Shown in pieces: positions 46,001 to 56,890 of a stretch of DNA of 64,000 bases. Within the stretch, counting starts at the first letter, position 1. Every line of letters starts with the position of its first letter. The notes beneath the pieces were generated by a model that saw nothing but the letters and a program-made list of their open reading frames with translations, did no database searches and was not told the DNA's origin. Source of the stretch: Solea solea (Eukaryota > Chordata > Actinopteri > Pleuronectiformes > Soleidae); the NCBI RefSeq assembly GCF_958295425.1, contig NC_081150.1, positions 12,647,001 through 12,711,000 of the forward strand, given 5' to 3'. The position numbers were made by a program, and so were the translations under genes.

Positions 46001-47710
46001 TTAATTGTGGAATTATAGCTGTTTTGTATTCATTTGAACCTTTTCCACGAAAAAAAATTGACTATTTACACCAAGCCAAGTGTTTTCTTGTAACAAAATG
46101 TGAAAGATGGAGAAAACTAAAACGAAGCAGTTTAGGAAACTATAGATATAGAGGAAACTATAGATAAAACAAAAAAGTTAAGATTTATTGGAATTATCAC
46201 TGATGAATTAATGTGCAAACGCCAGCGGAGCATTAAAATACAGATGTTTTAATACATGGGAAGTAAATAACATCAAATATACCATAATAACAATAGTTAT
46301 GAGTGTTAAAAAAGAATAAAAAATACACTTACGTTGTTTTGACAAAAGGGAATCAAAATGATCAAATAAAATATGCAGTACAACCAGGGCAGTTATCATT
46401 ATCATAAATTATTTCAACCATCCAAAGTATCTGATTTCATCTTGTTATAGTTGCTGATGTGTTGGTCTAAAAAAGCGACACTTTTCGGCAACTAAAAGCT
46501 CTGAATAAAAGATTAAGGCTCTTTGGGAAGAGTCTCTGGGGCTTTGTGGACGCAGAGATGTTGATCTTCCATTGTAGGAGCTCATCCTTCTCCCCCCCTC
46601 GTCTCAGTTGTCAGGACTCTTTTGTGGACGCTTCCACACACAGTTCATACGTGAAGCTCAGTTTCACAAATTAATGCTCACTTAGGCCTCTGACACTTAT
46701 CAAGTGACAGTATATTTGTTTGGTGGTTGTCATAGAGGGAGCCATGACACAAGTGGGAAGTCAACGAGTAAATTTGCTGGCATTACTTGCAAAGATGAAC
46801 CTGTAAAACTATATTTTTCACACAGCTTGTCTAATTAATTGTGTAATAACACTGACACACGTTTTGTATATGTTTACATTTATTGTGCCTCTGTGCAACA
46901 AAAAGAAAACACCCATGAAATTTATAACATTTGTCATTGTTTCTTTTCCATCTAGACTTTTTATATTGTTAAAAATAAAATCCTTCGGAGGAGCTGCATA
47001 CAGTATTTTCCCTGTGGCAGATGCAAATGACTGGGTATCAGTGAGCAGCATGAATTCTAATTGTGAAATAAATGAGAGGAAGGAGTGTGGGCCTTCAGTG
47101 GACCAGAGCTGGACTCCGACCCTGAGACTACCATATAATAAAGACTTACAGTGCCCTCTTCTGTCTCAAAGGCACAACTACTCCAAAAAGATTGACCAAA
47201 AACACAAAAACTGGTTATTTTGAGCCAGCAGGGGTTGGGATTCTACTGTTAAAAGAACATACCAGAATAACTTTCAGCCAACTAACATTATTACATCAAA
47301 TTTTGGCTATGTAATTATAACACAGAAAACAGACTGTAGAAAAACTGTACAACGATGTGAGAGAAGGTTTAGTTTCTTCAAGTGTCTCATCGCTTCCAGT
47401 CAAGCAAAGTATGTTATTATACCGAGGACAAATGACATAAATTCAGTTATAGATATCTAAATGGTCTAAAATGACTAGAATTATGACTAGTCGGAATGTA
47501 CTTGTTAAAAATATGGATAGTCACAAGTTAGTTTATTGTAAACAGGTATACATCTGCTTTTTCAACAACAAACTACACATACAAATGCGGGGAAAACCTT
47601 GATTAACAAACAATCACGCTTTCTAACGATGAATTATGTTCCATGTCCTTCCAAATGTTATTTTTCTTTACCTTTGATATCCGGTTGACAAAGACACCAT
47701 CAAAACAATC
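46000..47710. other. Intergenic region utrn to tRNA-Leu
   Basis: AT-rich sequence. I see no conserved coding block, tRNA or transposon here. The ORFs are short and unremarkable. Confidence 0.5.
47702..47705 (-). terminator. RNA polymerase III terminator of the tRNA gene
   Basis: TTTT on the minus strand begins five bases after the tRNA 3' end, a minimal Pol III stop signal. Confidence 0.8.
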
Positions 47711-47793
47711 TACCAGGAGTGGGGTTCGAACCCACGCGGACATATGTCCATTGGATCTTAAGTCCAACGCCTTAACCACTCGGCCATCCTGGT
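47711..47793 (-). tRNA. tRNA-Leu (anticodon TAA)
   Basis: The minus strand reads ACCAGGATGGCCGAGTGGTT at the 5' end and GGGTTCGAACCCCACTCCTG near the 3' end. The 7 bp acceptor stem closes, with discriminator A. The A box (TGGCCGAGTGG) and B box (GGTTCGAACCC) are intact, and the anticodon loop is CTTAAGA with TAA. The variable arm is long (about 14 nt), as in class II tRNAs. There is no intron. It is 83 bp, the normal size for a Leu tRNA. It appears functional and lies between the syntaxin-11 genes and utrn. Confidence 0.96.
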
Positions 47794-49970
47794 TCACGCA
47801 ACACACCTCGTTACTTTTGTGCTTTACGAAACAACTACGTCCATATTGAGGCTTATTTAATTTAATGTAAATAGTTTCAATTATGATTAATCTAATACAC
47901 GAGCGTTATTCTTACGCTACCATTTTCTCATTAAAATCCCGTGAAAACAGCTCTAGTGCTAACTACGGGCTAGCTTGTATAGTGGCATCAAAGCAAACAC
48001 GCGAATCCGCGAGTCAAACTACCGCCGTAAGTGAGGTTGTTTGTGACTTTAATGGCATGCGCACAAAACAAACGTTACGTTATAACAACGCAATATCCAT
48101 AGTTGCCGGTTACCATACACACAGAGGAAATGGTAGGTAGCCCTACCGAAAGAGTATGTGCTAACGAGCTAATAACGTTAGCACGAGCGTGTGCTGTAGC
48201 TCTACTCGGTATGGTTTGGATACATGCTGAGTCTTTTGGTCTGTTACAGACCAAAATAAATAAGCAGCGAAGAAGAATAGTAGGGACAAAGTCAAGAACC
48301 AATGTGGTCAATCAATGAATAAAGTCCATTCAAACTTTAGAATGACACCGAGACTGTATTCCTGTCCTTTTGGAGGACTCTGCGTCAGTCTGAACCGGTC
48401 TGTCAATCAAAACAAAACTCCAACAACTTTCATTTCAGTTTCTATTTCGTTGCATCGATATGTCTTAACACCATATTCATCCAAATCTTACAATAGACAT
48501 GATTTGATTAATAATAATTTTTAAAAAAAGTTACAAAAGACATCTACCAAAAACATGTTTAAAGGTACAATGTGTAAAATTTACCAACATTTAAAGGAGA
48601 AGTTGCATGTTGCAGCTGCATTTCCATAACCGCACCGTTCTCGTTCATGTGTGTTGGAGACGGAATTTAGCCTTCAGCTATCATCAAAATTCAAAAGATG
48701 TGCCATTTATGGGCTACTATAATAACGTGATCCATAATCCAAAATGGAGGCTTCTGTGGCGTATGAGTCTGGAAAGAGTGCAGTCACCTTCCACTTGCGG
48801 AGGTGTGACCATCAGTTGTAGATCAAAATGCTTCTGTACACAATTAGATTGACCGCCAACCAATCAGACCAATAATCTGGATGACGCATGCATAGCGATG
48901 GTAAAACATGTCAACAAATGTGTTGCTTGTTGTAGTGTTGTATGTCTCTAAATGTCTTGTTTTGTCCACAAACTAACATGATTCAGTTTTAATAATTTCT
49001 TTGTTACATGGAGCAAATAAACTTGTTTTATTTTCAGAAAAACTCCAAACCAATTAATCGATTATCAAAATAGTTGACAATTGAGATAGCAATCAATTAA
49101 TAACCAATCAATCGAATAATCGCTGCAGCTCTCATATAAAGACAACAATTCATACAACCAGGTCATTGTACACTTTTAGAAATTCACAGTCAACTAAATT
49201 TTACACACTGGACCTTTAACCATAAGCCATTATATTTAGATGTTTTATACAGCAACAATAGAATAGCCATTCTCGAGGGCTTAAATTGTAAATTTTCAAA
49301 CTGATATGCATATATCCCTCAGCCCTTAGGCTTTATGTAAGTGGAGTTGGTTTGTCTAAGTGTAATGCAATCTTGTTTGGTGAAATTGAAATAAAGTAAC
49401 ATTCTAATCTCACACAGGTATGTGGGTGTCAAATGGGTGTGAGGCCCCTAATAATCTGCATACTGTCATGTATGCTCCACATTTATTGGTTTATAATCAA
49501 AGTACCATACAGCAAACACTTTAGTATCAATTTCCTCACAATTTCAGCTCTCACGTTGATGTGTGGCTCAGTTTCCTGTAACTTAAAAGAGAAAAGGATA
49601 AGATTTCCGCTAAAGCATGATCACCAAATTAATAATGTGCTGTACATGTCGTTGCTCTTCTCAACAAATGTCATCTAGCACCAGTGACGGTGTCAAACAT
49701 CCCTTAGCTATTACTGCTACTTACTATCATGACTCAATTTAATCTGTGATCATGTGACGAACAGTGCCTCATTTGTGTTTATTATGACATTTTATTTCAG
49801 ACAGCTGATATCTCAAAACCCTGAACAGCTGAAAACAAGAAATGAATTATCATTGTAAACATTGGATTTATTTGGATGCAGTTTTTTTCAGCAGTCCATA
49901 ACATTACATTACTAAATATTTATTTCAGCTTTCAATCATTCATAAAATTACATAAGGTGCTTAATAAGTC
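47794..49970. other. Intergenic region tRNA-Leu to syntaxin-11 genes
   Basis: It holds one TTAA-bounded element (48,559-49,219). No gene is recognised in the remainder. Confidence 0.5.
48559..49219. mobile_element. TTAA-bounded element with inverted ends, 660 bp
   Basis: The left end TTAAAGGTACAATGTGTAAA and the right end, reversed as TTAAAGGTCCAGTGTGTAAA, are inverted copies at TTAA sites. The right third (48,990-49,135) carries an attaatcgattat-type segment like that at 29,950-30,172, so a second repeat is nested inside. It is non-coding. Confidence 0.7.
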
Positions 49971-50873
49971 CTAAAATGTTTGTTTGTTTCTCCAACAGGG
50001 CAGACAGGGACATAATTGAAGGAAGGGATTTTTCCTCTTGTACTGTGTGGCTTTCTTAATGTGAACATTGACTTTTTCAACATATTCCTGAGTGCTATAC
50101 ATGTTTTTCTCAATGTTATTGATTATGGATCCCTGCTCCTCCACCAGCATGGCCATGTTCAGGAATAGTTCATGGATGTCCTTCAGCCTGGCCTCTAGCT
50201 CCACCAGTTCCTTGTGTCTTCCTTTGATCTCAGACAATGCCCAGCGGCTGGTGCGTCCACCTTGTGTCTGCAGACTCTGGGACAGCTCTGCCAGTCCCGC
50301 ACCACCTTTATTCACCAGCACATCCAGCTGCTTATCTGTGATGTCAGTCCCCATAATCGAGGTCTGTCTCTGGATCCTCTCTCGACATATGCTCCTCTGC
50401 ATCTCCTCAGCCTTGTTGTAGCCACTCATGACAACATGAAAATCTCTTGTGAGTGTGTCATACTGAACTCGGGCAATGCGGCTGACAGCAGAGTCAGGAC
50501 CTTCTTTCTCCTCCAGCTGGCTGCTCTTATTACCAAGAGCCTGCAGGCGGTTGAAAAGGGCCTCCCCACTTTGCTGGATCCCTCTGGCGATGGAGTCAGA
50601 GTCCTTTTGGATCAGAGAAAAGCGACGCACAGAGGTCCCAAAGCGTTCATTGTGTGTGCTCAGGTGCTCAACCTCCAAAAGGAGAGCGGAGATCTCCTTG
50701 CGTATGGAGTGGGCTTCCTTCAGGATGTTGTCAATTGCGGAGGAGTTCTCAAAAACTACTGCCTGTTGGGAAAAAGTCATATTGTCTACGTCATGCTCAG
50801 GTCCATTAAACTCTGGCTCGTGGTCTTCCTGCTCTCCACTAATGTTCTGCAGTCTCTCCAGCATGTCCCGCAT
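49971..50873 (-). CDS. stx11: Syntaxin-11-like protein (diverged tandem copy)
   Basis: This is a Qa-SNARE of 300 residues encoded in one exon. The reading frame extends upstream, but a minus-strand acceptor (atatatttcag) ends at 50,879. The first Met after it, MRDMLERLQN, aligns with the syntaxin-11 start, so 50,873 is chosen. Residues about 35-160 resemble the syntaxin Habc bundle. The SNARE helix is about 205-265, with zero-layer Gln near residue 247 in AMLVEEQG. There is no transmembrane helix. Instead the tail carries Cys 288, 290 and 293 (LCPCLPCW), consistent with palmitoylation as in syntaxin-11. The tail is longer and more diverged than in its neighbour. In mammals STX11 supports granule exocytosis in NK and T cells. 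Zebrafish nomenclature would be stx11b.1 or stx11b.2; I cannot tell which. Confidence 0.9.
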   Translation of the reverse strand: MRDMLERLQNISGEQEDHEPEFNGPEHDVDNMTFSQQAVVFENSSAIDNILKEAHSIRKEISALLLEVEHLSTHNERFGTSVRRFSLIQKDSDSIARGIQQSGEALFNRLQALGNKSSQLEEKEGPDSAVSRIARVQYDTLTRDFHVVMSGYNKAEEMQRSICRERIQRQTSIMGTDITDKQLDVLVNKGGAGLAELSQSLQTQGGRTSRWALSEIKGRHKELVELEARLKDIHELFLNMAMLVEEQGSIINNIEKNMYSTQEYVEKVNVHIKKATQYKRKNPFLQLCPCLPCWRNKQTF

Positions 50874-51740
50874 TTTGCCTGAAATATATAACATCATAAA
50901 ACATAAGAGCTCACAGAAAAGGACCATGAGATATTTGACATTAAGCCTTGTGTTAACAGGGATTGTCTAGTGTCAGACTGCAGGAGGTACAAGTTACTAT
51001 TACACAACTAGGGCATCAGACTTGTTGGTCAGTTTTACCTGCAGGAGATTTTCTTTCTTGCGTGAAAACAATGCTGCAACACAGCTCAGTGGCTCAGAGG
51101 AATGTCGTCATTTAACCAGCAACAAGGAACACACCTTCATAAAAAACACAAACTGAGTTTATGGCAAAAGATATATGTACTATAATTCTTTCTGATCAGC
51201 TAATCAGATCATTAATGTTGTTAACCTTGTGCTGGATAAAACCTTTGACCGACCTCTTCATACAGTGAAATCAAGTTTCCTTTTGCACCCTGTTTCCAAA
51301 GCTGTCACAATATAAGATGACAGAATTTGACAAAGCAACTTCTTCTTCACTGTCTTTTAATCAGTCCAAACATTTCAACCTGCCTGGGCAGTGTGTCACA
51401 AATCAAGTCTCTCTCAATTATCCACTTGTCTCCAGGTGTTTCCGCCTTACTGAAATCAATCAAATGACATTCCGGTCTTAAATTAAAATGTCTTACCTGT
51501 GTTGATTGGGTTCCACAATATTAGAACACAACCCGTTCAGTGTCTCTCGCTGATTTCTTTGGTCCAAGGTGCTGAGGAACACATCTTTGTATTCTGATGT
51601 CTGTCTTGCTGTGTGCTCAGCATATGTGACTTCCGCCCCTTCCCAGGTGACAGGCAAGACAAAGGAGGTGCATTTTTTACTCCAGGAAGCAAGAGACTGG
51701 GGCTGAAAGATGACATTCCTCTCAAGGTTATGCACTCAAA
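50874..51740 (-). other. Putative 5'UTR exons and introns of the first syntaxin-11 gene
   Basis: The coding exon begins at 50,878. Upstream on the minus strand are two plausible donors: CTGCAG with gtaaaac at 51,038, and AACACAG with gtaagac at 51,496. They suggest alternative or consecutive untranslated exons. The ORF reading from 51,735 has no syntaxin features and is taken as UTR. Confidence 0.4.
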
Positions 51741-52653
51741 ACATGTTCTTCAGTGGGGAAAATTCAGGGACATTTAACTATTTGGCAATGCACGATGAGA
51801 TTAACAACCTGTAAGGATTAATCAAATGAATGTGATTTTAAAAAAGCTATGCAAATTAAAATAAATACATCATGTGAAAGTATGTTTCTGACATTATATG
51901 AGTTATTTAAGAAATTGCATATAATATAAACCAAAACAAAGATCACTTTAAATCTTTATTTACATACAGTACACCCAGACACCTGCTGTATTTTAATAAT
52001 ATTATTTGTTATATACAAGGAGAGTAAAGACAAAAAAAGGATTTCTATACATTTAGTCATACAAGGCAGTTAAAGGAAACATATTATGCTCATTACAATA
52101 CAAACAGTGTGATCCCCACATACATCCTTGTCAAAATGCAATCAGTGATTGTGTCCTCAGAGTACAGTATATGTTAGATCTGAAAAAATTATGAACAAAA
52201 CAGTTAGTCAACCCTTTCATTTCATAGCTTATAGCAAGAAAGTATTTATTATTTATTTATTTATTTAAAAGAACTACAATTCAAAATTTCTAAAACAGTT
52301 TAATGCATCTTGATGGAGCATTTATCGATGATTTCCAATTGCATATAACCAAATACACAAGGACTTTGTACAATTCCACAAATACATTTCTGTTCTGCTT
52401 CATGCCCGCCCCATGAGGTAACTCGGCAAGTGATAAAATCGCATTTAAATTATGAATACATTTTTATAGACTAATTGGGGGGGTCTGCACCACACCTACA
52501 TCATGCAGGAAACAATTTGAGTTTGAGATAACCGTCTCAAACCTCTCATAAAAGCATTACAGTCATCCAATATCACCATGTTTTATATCCTAAGGATTTC
52601 CGTCTTTTCTTTGACTGTCCTGCACTTTCCCATCCCTCCTCCCTGTGCAGTCA
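51741..52653. other. Spacer between the two syntaxin-11 genes, with the 3'UTR of the distal one
   Basis: AT-rich sequence. TTTATT (AATAAA on the minus strand) occurs repeatedly around 52,240-52,265 and may include the polyadenylation signal of the gene at 52,654. No other gene is seen. Confidence 0.45.
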
Positions 52654-53550
52654 TTAGTCTACACACGGGAAACAGCTGCAAAACATCTTTTTAAATGGAT
52701 TGTTCTTGTCATGACGCTTGGCCCTGGCAAGTTTGACGAGGGCTTCCTGAATGTGTTCATCAGTTTTCTGAACATTAGTTTGGATGGTGGTCAGCATGGG
52801 GCCCTGCTCCTCCACCAGCATAGCAATATCCAGAAAAATCTCATGGATGCCCTTGATACGGTTCTCCAGGTCCACCAACTCCTGGTGACGCTTCTCAATC
52901 TGGGACAGAGCGGATCGAGCCGTTTTACCTTCAGCCACAATGTTGTCAGAAAATATGTTCCACTGGCCCGTCTCAATCATCTCCTCCACCTCGTCTCCTG
53001 TCACCTCGCGTCCCACTATCTCCATCTGCCTTTGGATCTGGGTTTTACATTTCTCCCTGTGGCTCATCTCTGCCTCATTATAGTCAAACATGGCATCACG
53101 GAAACCATTGCTGAGACAGGCGTACTGGGTTCTGGCAATACGTGTGATGGCCGAATTTGAGCCATGTACTTCCTCTAACTTGTGGGCTGTGCCGTCCATG
53201 TCCCGCAGCCGTGCTAAAACACTTTCAGCCCTGGCCTTGATATCAGCACCAATGGCGTTAGAGTCCCTTTTAATGACGCTCATGGTGGTGTTGCCATGTA
53301 GAATGCGAGAGTTCTGCTCACGGAGCCTTTTAACCTCCAGTCGGATGAGTTGGATCTCTTTGTGGATATCTTGTGACTGGGAGAAGATCTCTGCCAGAGC
53401 AGGGCTGCTGTCAAATACAATGGCTTCATGGTGAAGCTCCTCCTCCATGTCCACATTACTGAGGGTGTCAGAGACGACCGAATCCTCATAATCCATCTCC
53501 TCCACATATCCATTGGACACTTCCTGTAGGTGGCTGAGTCTGTCCCTCAT
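52654..53550 (-). CDS. stx11: Syntaxin-11 (canonical tandem copy)
   Basis: This is a 298-residue, single-exon Qa-SNARE starting MRDRLSHLQEV. It is close to vertebrate STX11 throughout: EAIVFDSSPALAEIF, then EVKRLREQNSRIL, KRDSNAIGADIKARAE, RIARTQY and RDAMFDYNEAEM. The SNARE helix spans about residues 213-275, with the zero-layer Gln at 249 (DIAMLVEEQG). The C-terminus NNPFKKMFCSCFPCVD lacks a membrane span and has three Cys for lipidation (291, 293, 296). STX11 acts at the plasma membrane in lytic granule fusion, and human loss causes familial haemophagocytic lymphohistiocytosis type 4. The acceptor ttctacag at 53,558 places the start 7 bases into the exon. The gene runs in tandem with the copy at 49,971. 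Confidence 0.95.
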   Translation of the reverse strand: MRDRLSHLQEVSNGYVEEMDYEDSVVSDTLSNVDMEEELHHEAIVFDSSPALAEIFSQSQDIHKEIQLIRLEVKRLREQNSRILHGNTTMSVIKRDSNAIGADIKARAESVLARLRDMDGTAHKLEEVHGSNSAITRIARTQYACLSNGFRDAMFDYNEAEMSHREKCKTQIQRQMEIVGREVTGDEVEEMIETGQWNIFSDNIVAEGKTARSALSQIEKRHQELVDLENRIKGIHEIFLDIAMLVEEQGPMLTTIQTNVQKTDEHIQEALVKLARAKRHDKNNPFKKMFCSCFPCVD

Positions 53551-54500
53551 GGTGAGGCTGTAGAAGAAGTGAAAGGAGTACAGATTTTAGGATCTTTTTT
53601 TTCCTGTCTGGTTGCCTGTGTTGCAATAAATTGTGGACTTCAACAGCTTTTCAGCCACGTAAGTGGCTGACAAAACAGAACCACACCAGGCAGGAAGTAC
53701 ACTTGCAATCATCCACAAATCAACCCTCTAATTTGTGATCTTGAACACATCCATGCCTAATTTGTGGTGTCATGACTGTTTAAAAGTCTTTTCCTTCTTC
53801 CGTCAGAGACAATCCACCCAGTACCAATCACCGGCCAAACAGGTTCTTCAGAGAATAGTCTAAAGGTGTTGCTTCTCACCAAACGAGTTATTTTAACTTG
53901 TGATCTGTCTAACGTTATTATCAAGAGTCCATCAGAACATTTACATCACATCTACTTTTCAGTTTGAGGAAAAGTCTTTCAATTAAGAGTCTGGTCACAT
54001 AATTCCAAAGCCTACATGATCAGATGTTATCACACCATTGACATGACATTTTTTTTTTTTTTTTACAACTTTCAGTGTTTCAGTTTAAACTGTGGATAAA
54101 ACCTCCATTTTCCTTTGTGATTATTCTGTCATTATCACAAAATCATGTTCAAGGAATCTGTAGCTGCTTAATTTTCTGGAATAAATCAAGGCAATGTCTT
54201 GTGGTTTTAAAAGAAAAGGGGAAAAAAACAACAACATCATGCAAAATGATCTTAAAATAAAGTATTTTTAAGCCATTTGTTTCTGTCTCCTCAATCACCA
54301 CATCAATATTATTCTTCATATATATTCTTAGTGTCATTTTATATTATAAAAGAAGAGGTCTTTACCTGAGATGTCCTCTGATGTGCACAGAAATCAAACG
54401 TTGTCGTTTTGTGTTACAGTAGGTGGCCGCGGGACCACAGCACCATCCTACAGATCTGTGGTCGACTGCTCCGGGCTGTGAGCACAAACTAAGGGCGCAG
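53551..54500 (-). other. 5' region of the canonical syntaxin-11 gene: intron and untranslated exon
   Basis: The coding exon's acceptor is at 53,558. A donor (CATCTCAG with gtaaaga) at 54,365 marks an untranslated exon starting at 54,366 and extending rightwards. The transcription start is not defined. Confidence 0.45.
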
Positions 54501-55059
54501 TGCTTCTATCTTTAGAGCAGAAAGTGGAGTTCAACTGTGGTTTTGTTGGAAACGATGGGGATGTGCACCACGCCATGCGTCTCTAATGGTGTGTCTTCAG
54601 GAATGAGGTCCGGTCGGTTTGGCCTGACAGTGACGCTGTGTCTCAGGAGCGTCACTTGTAAAGGACGAGGTGTGAGCAGCAATGAACAGGGTGTAAACCA
54701 TGTGAGTGCCAATTTAAACTCGCACGACAGAAACCCTGCTATTTTTTCACAACACAGTAACGTAAATTGTTTGTAACATGTCACGAGACACCCCGGAAAT
54801 TCAAATATTTGAGTGTCTTTCCAACGTTTCAAGTTTATCACAGTGGCAGCAGCTGTCAACAGCGTTTTGTTCAAGGCTCGTTTATTTTTAGAGTTATGAT
54901 GATGATGTCTGACTGAAAGACTTGAGTTAACGTCATGCTTTTTTCAGTCACGCCCAAATGACTTAACAAGCATTCCGTGTGTGTGTGTGTGTGTCTGTGG
55001 ACCAATTGTCAAGCAAACCTATCTTTGTGAGGACATTTTGAACATGTGAGGACATTTTG

Positions 55060-55200
55060 GCTGGTTTATTAACACTTTAGCGCCTTTTCTCGCATAAACA
55101 CCGAATTTGGCAGGACCAGTAGTCCTCATGTATGGAGATCGAAACCTGGTCCTAATGAGGCAGAAACTCATTCCCGAGGAACTGGTTAAGTTTAGGGCTA
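55060..55200 (+). repeat. Dispersed repeat family A, copy 3
   Basis: It contains ggcaggaccagtagtcctca, gatcgaaacctggtcctaat and gaggcagaaactcattcccg, the same order as copy 1. Confidence 0.65.
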
Positions 55201-56044
55201 ATGTTTGAATTGTGGTCAGACTATGGCCTCAAGTGGTTATGGTTAAGGTTAGGCTGGCCAAACTAACACAAACCCTTGTGTGTTTGTGTTAGCTGCTTGC
55301 ACTGTTGAGTAGGCTACTGCATGTCCCCAAAATTATAAATTTTTTGTTTTAAGTTCAAATTCAAAGTAGTTTCCCTTATATCAGTATGAATGACACATTG
55401 CATTGTAGTATTATGCACTTTTAAAGTATATATGTCATTGAATTTCAATTTGGATAGGTTAATGCAGTCTAAAGTGAAATTCCATTTACGCCACCCTAAT
55501 GTAGGTTATAGTGTTCAGCTTCTGTTGAAATTGTTTTGTTGATTCAGTTGTATGATACTTTGAAAGGTAGTTTTCCTACAGTAAATGTTCAAACTGCTCA
55601 ACTGTTCAAATTGCCCCTCCCCACTTCTACTCACACACACACACTTTCTGAAAAAGAGGTTCTTAAATTCAATGGAACTTTTTCAAGCTGAATTGTAATG
55701 TTGCTGCATCAGTTTTACAGTTTTATGCAAACTGATTGTGTAAGCTCCCATTTATACGGTTACTTGGACTGGATAATTGTGTCCTAGTTAAGTCACAAAC
55801 AGAGTTAATAAAGATAATTAACTTATTGATAGGTATATAAACTCAGAGATCCAGATTGTTAAATGAGGTCAACAGAGCCTTTGTCCTCGGAAAGGTTGTA
55901 CCTCTACCTGTGGTTTTGTATGTCTGTGTACATTCTCTGACCTATGACCCACTGATCCCTACAAAAAGTTTGCCCCAACATAAAGATTGTAGTGTTGCAG
56001 ACTCTCTGGACTGATAGGGGTATTTGAGCATTCTGAGACCCTAT

Positions 56045-56048
<4 letters not shown>

Positions 56049-56108
<60 letters not shown>
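56049..56108. repeat. (AT)n microsatellite
   Basis: A perfect AT tract of about 60 bp upstream of mthfd1l. Confidence 0.95.
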
Positions 56109-56112
<4 letters not shown>

Positions 56113-56247
56113 CAATTATTTAATGACACATTTAATGAATGACTTAATGGTGTATTTATTTATTTAATTTAGGCCCTTTTGGTCCTCCATAGTATTCTGT
56201 GACCCCCATGTAGCCTGAAATGACCCGTGTTTACCATGTCACTATAT

Positions 56248-56263
56248 CACGTGACTGCACGTG
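56248..56263 (+). promoter_or_regulatory. Two CACGTG E-boxes upstream of mthfd1l
   Basis: CACGTG occurs at 56,248-56,253 and 56,258-56,263, ten bases apart and about 400 bp before the start codon. Such sites are bound by MYC/MAX, USF or TFE families. Function here is inferred. Confidence 0.4.
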
Positions 56264-56660
56264 CGTGTGAGTGAAGCTGCTGCTTTCAGGGGTTCCTCTG
56301 ATATTCAGTCTGAAAATCAACTGAAAATCAAACAACGCAAATGTCTCTGTGCCATAATTCTGCCTATATATTACTGTGTGGTTTATGATGTCGATTAACT
56401 TAGAAGCGACAAAGAAAGATGCAAAAATGTATGCATTGAAATGAATGTGTGCCAGTTATCTGAGTATTGAAATTTCCGACTGTCCCTGAAGACATCGTTC
56501 CTCCACCAGGAGGACCCCGCCGGCACTACTTCTACTACCACAACAACTTTTCTCATTGTTTCTCACGGCAGAGGCAGACGTCATTAGCAGCTACTGCCCG
56601 AGACAGAAACAGAGGAAGAACCCAGCTGCTACACTCTAAATTAAACCCGAAAGAGCGGCC

Positions 56661-56890
56661 ATGAAGTTGTCTTTCCTCCGCAGTGCTTGTGGCAGTCTCC
56701 GGATACATTCAAGAAGCAGGGTCAGCGGTGTGACGCAGAGATGCTTACCGGTGGCTGCTCGTGCCGACTGCCGGTGGATCCACCGGGCAGCCGGCGATTC
56801 CAGCAGCAGCGGCACCAGCCCGAAATTAGCTGTCCATTCCGGGAAGAAGTCCTGGAACAAAGACGTGTTTGAGTTGGACACGTCTCTGAA
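56661..56890 (+). CDS. mthfd1l: mthfd1l exon 1, presequence (residues 1-76)
   Basis: It runs from the ATG in ggccATGA to the donor gtgagt. It encodes a basic presequence and ends FELDTSL plus two bases. The 5'UTR extends upstream for an unknown length. Confidence 0.88.

Larger units (their letters stand above)
54501..56660. other. Head-to-head intergenic region between syntaxin-11 and mthfd1l
   Basis: This region holds the 5' flanks of two divergently transcribed genes, repeat family A copy 3, an (AT)n tract, and near mthfd1l two E-boxes. No additional gene was found. Confidence 0.55.

Noticed and set aside
46000..47700. Search for SF3B5 or another neighbour known near human STX11
   Set aside because: No reading frame in this interval resembles SF3B5 or any other protein I recognise.
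50214..50970. Plus-strand ORFs of 222 and 164 codons
   Set aside because: These are antisense shadows of the syntaxin-11 coding exon; the minus frame has clear syntaxin homology.
52645..53434. Plus-strand ORFs of 171 and 114 codons
   Set aside because: They are antisense shadows of the canonical syntaxin-11 gene.
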